Source: Rodentibacter myodis
GTDB lineage: Bacteria; Pseudomonadota; Gammaproteobacteria; Enterobacterales; Pasteurellaceae
DNA: 64,000 bases
Assembly (NCBI RefSeq): GCF_001999305.1
Contig: NZ_MLHQ01000020.1
Coordinates: forward strand, 1 to 64,000
Direction of reading: 5' to 3'
Shown: piece by piece, positions 62,160-64,000 of the stretch
How the letters are laid out: each line of letters opens with the position of its first letter
Numbering within the stretch: position 1 is the first letter of the stretch
Program-made: the position numbers and the translations under genes
The notes under the pieces: model-generated
Database searches by the model: none
Seen by the model: the letters and a program-made list of their open reading frames with translations, nothing else
What the model was told of the DNA's origin: nothing

Positions 62160-63086
62160 TCAATTAGCTAAAAATTCTGCCAACTGAGCTTTGTTCGGGA
62201 GTGCGGACATTGCGCCTTTTGCGGTGGTCGCTAATGCACCACAGGCATTGGCTTGGCGGATAATTTGTACCAACACTTCATTCATTTTCCAATCTGGATG
62301 TTGAGAAAGTCCAGCCAATAAGCCGCCTACAAAGGCATCACCTGCACCCGTGGTATCCACCGGTTTTAAGGCTTTACCGGCAACTACCTCTTTTTTACCG
62401 GAAAGATGATACAACGCCCCGTCTTTGCCTAGGGTGACAATAATCAATTTTTCAGGATAAAGTGCGGTGATTTTATCGAAAGCTTTTTCAAGGCTATCGG
62501 TATTGGTTAAGAGTGTGAGTTCTTCTTCTGAGAATTTCAATACATCGGCAAGGGTAACGGCTTCCATTACCACGCTTTTCATTTTTTCCAAACTTGCCCA
62601 AAGGGATTCGCGTAGGTTTGGATCGAATGAGAAAAATCCGCCGGCGGCTTTAATACGGCGAATGGCTTCAAAAGTGGCTTCTCGTGATGGATTATTGATG
62701 AGGGCGATAGAGCAACAATGTAACCATTCACCGGCTTGGAATGGGGGTAAATCAGTGGTTTGTAAGAACTGATCCGCACTCGGATTCACCATAAAGGTGA
62801 AGCTACGTTCGCCATTATCTAAGCCAACCACGACAGTTGAAGTGCGATGTTGCGGATCTAAAATCATATGTTTGGTATCCACGTTTTCAGCGTTCAAGGT
62901 TTCTTGCATAAATTGACCGAGAGGATCATTTCCCACGCGACCAATAAAGGCACTTTGACTGCCTAAACGTGCTACACCCACCGCCACATTGGCAGGCGCA
63001 CCGCCGGCACAACGTAAATAATGATTTTCACCGTCCGGAATCAAATCCACCACGGCATCACCGGTTACCCAAATTTTTTGACTCAT
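62160..63086 (-). CDS. scrK: Fructokinase (PfkB family)
   Basis: A 308-residue sugar kinase. The PfkB signatures are present: GGAPANVAVGVARLG (28-42) with the GRVGNDPLG block, and the C-terminal DTTGAGDAFVGGLL with its catalytic Asp. It phosphorylates fructose released from sucrose to fructose-6-phosphate; aminoimidazole riboside kinase is a close family alternative. Grouping with a GH32 hydrolase supports fructokinase. It lies 84 bases downstream of tyrS beyond a terminator, so it has its own promoter. Confidence 0.9.
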   Translation of the reverse strand: MSQKIWVTGDAVVDLIPDGENHYLRCAGGAPANVAVGVARLGSQSAFIGRVGNDPLGQFMQETLNAENVDTKHMILDPQHRTSTVVVGLDNGERSFTFMVNPSADQFLQTTDLPPFQAGEWLHCCSIALINNPSREATFEAIRRIKAAGGFFSFDPNLRESLWASLEKMKSVVMEAVTLADVLKFSEEELTLLTNTDSLEKAFDKITALYPEKLIIVTLGKDGALYHLSGKKEVVAGKALKPVDTTGAGDAFVGGLLAGLSQHPDWKMNEVLVQIIRQANACGALATTAKGAMSALPNKAQLAEFLAN

Positions 63087-63121
63087 TGTTTTTCCTTTTT
63101 AAATCTCTTGAGATCGCTCTG

Positions 63122-63159
63122 AAAAATGACCGCTCTTTGGAGAAAGTGCGGTCATTTTT
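63122..63159 (-). terminator. USS-based terminator after tyrS
   Basis: AAAAATGACCGC (63122-63133) pairs with GCGGTCATTTTT (63148-63159). The right arm contains a full USS. It lies directly after the tyrS stop, with A/T runs on both sides. Confidence 0.75.
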
Positions 63160-63170
63160 ATTTATGTTTT

Positions 63171-64000
63171 TTATTCCACCGTCACGCGGGCAAATTTACG
63201 TTTACCCACTTGGTAAATATTTGTGCCTTCTGGTGCGTTGGCTCGCACATCATCTACTTTTTCACCATTAATTTTCACGCCACCTTGTTGTGCGGCACGA
63301 ATGGCTTCGGAAGTGGAAGATACTAAACCGGCTTCTTTTAACAAGGTTGCCAAACCGATTTCACCGGCAAAGGTAAATTCCGGCATTTCATCCGGCATTG
63401 CGCCTTTTTGGAAACGATTGATAAATGCTTGTTCTGCTGCATTGGCTGCCGCTTCATCGTGGAAACGGGCGATTAATTCTTTCGCGAGCAGAATTTTTAC
63501 ATCACGTGGATTTTTGCCGTTTTCAACCTCTGCTTTTAACTGCGCAATTTCGCTTAACGGACGGAAAGAAAGCAGATTGTACCAATCCCACATTAAGTCA
63601 TCGGAAATAGACATTACTTTACCAAACATTTCGTTTGGTGCTTCGGTTACACCAATATAATTGCCAAGGGATTTGGACATTTTTTTCTCGCCGTCTAAGC
63701 CGACTAAAAGCGGAAGGGTGATGGCGACTTGTGGTTTTTTGCCGGCAGATTTTTGCAATTCACGTCCAACTAATAAATTGAATTTTTGGTCTGTGCCGCC
63801 TAATTCCACATCGGCATCTAAAGCAACGGAATCGTGACCTTGCAATAGCGGATAAATAAATTCGTGAATGGCGATAGGTTGATTATTGGAAAAACGTTTT
63901 TTGAAATCATCACGTTCTAACATTCGTGCAACCGTATAATTGCTTGCCAAACGAATCATTCCTTCCGTGCCTAATTTACCCAACCATTCGGAATTGAAGA
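63171..64000 (-). CDS. tyrS: Tyrosyl-tRNA synthetase, C-terminal part (gene runs off the right edge)
   Basis: The frame is open to the right edge (upstream residues read [10 protein letters not shown]). Visible are the second half of the Rossmann catalytic domain ([18 protein letters not shown]), the class I KMSKS motif ([11 protein letters not shown]), the alpha-helical anticodon-binding region and a C-terminal S4 RNA-binding domain ([26 protein letters not shown]). About 276 codons are present; the HIGH motif and N-terminus are outside the window. Confidence 0.96.
   Translation of the reverse strand, partial: FNSEWLGKLGTEGMIRLASNYTVARMLERDDFKKRFSNNQPIAIHEFIYPLLQGHDSVALDADVELGGTDQKFNLLVGRELQKSAGKKPQVAITLPLLVGLDGEKKMSKSLGNYIGVTEAPNEMFGKVMSISDDLMWDWYNLLSFRPLSEIAQLKAEVENGKNPRDVKILLAKELIARFHDEAAANAAEQAFINRFQKGAMPDEMPEFTFAGEIGLATLLKEAGLVSSTSEAIRAAQQGGVKINGEKVDDVRANAPEGTNIYQVGKRKFARVTVE

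Noticed and set aside
61895-62167. 90-codon rightward ORF between the GST and fructokinase genes
   Set aside because: Its sequence is a translation of the two tandem palindromic units (a repeated WxxxxxKGGK-like piece) and it runs into the end of scrK on the other strand; no coding signal.
1-64000. CRISPR arrays, tRNA/rRNA genes, prophage
   Set aside because: No regularly spaced direct repeats, no cloverleaf-like sequence or rRNA motifs, and no phage structural or integrase genes were seen.

Overview
The window comes from a member of the Pasteurellaceae. The 9-base uptake signal core AAGTGCGGT (Haemophilus influenzae type) occurs again and again on both strands, inside genes and as inverted pairs that double as terminators. 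Gene content and gene order also fit Haemophilus/Aggregatibacter: gyrA, degQ-zapG, letAB, proQ-prc, pcp, aroA-purU-hns, ilvIH, sapABCDF and xthA. A GH32 sucrose hydrolase with a fructokinase, and a complete fhuCDBA operon, point away from a typical H. influenzae and towards a sucrose-using relative such as an H. parainfluenzae-like species or Aggregatibacter. Species cannot be fixed from sequence reading alone.

Layout. 1-1.0 kb: tail of a WD40 protein, a dead IS3-type transposase remnant and a palindromic repeat. 1.0-12.7 kb: gyrase A, envelope protease DegQ, ZapG, a RidA-family protein, small membrane and Sel1 proteins, an LtaS-like sulfatase-fold transferase, a CPA1 antiporter, an EEP nuclease-fold protein and a small lipoprotein. 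12.7-22.5 kb: an envelope block with the LetA/LetB lipid-transport pair, ProQ, Prc, an L,D-transpeptidase, a MepK-like endopeptidase and a YcbL-like hydrolase. 22.6-33.0 kb: argS/yecM, two lipoproteins, aroA, purU, hns, a lysine riboswitch upstream of an NhaC-family transporter, and ilvIH. 33.2-37.9 kb: a GC-richer, apparently acquired redox cassette (aldo/keto reductase, secreted alpha/beta hydrolase, secreted cupin-CMD protein, divergent LysR regulator) containing a 237-bp degenerate partial copy of the cupin gene and a hydrolase stump. 38.2-47.7 kb: sapABCDF, a small type II toxin-antitoxin pair whose toxin overlaps ycjX, then ycjX, a VirK/YbjX-family gene and ycjF. 48.0-53.7 kb: ferric hydroxamate uptake operon fhuCDBA with a weak candidate Fur site. 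53.7-58.3 kb: cardiolipin synthase, a pseudouridine synthase, xthA, a DUF695-RraB-like protein and a nitroreductase. 58.4-64 kb: MFS sugar transporter, GH32 hydrolase, GST, fructokinase and the 3' part of tyrS.

Working together. Several blocks serve the envelope: DegQ, Prc, Ldt, MepK, LetAB, the Sap importer and ClsA. Nutrient acquisition is represented by hydroxamate siderophores, lysine, branched-chain amino acid synthesis and sucrose. The most interesting non-coding content is a dispersed family of GGACGC/GCGTCC palindromic elements found only between genes (seven loci), a separate tandem palindromic repeat at 61.9-62.1 kb, the lysine riboswitch and the USS-pair terminators. No tRNA, rRNA, CRISPR array or prophage was recognised.
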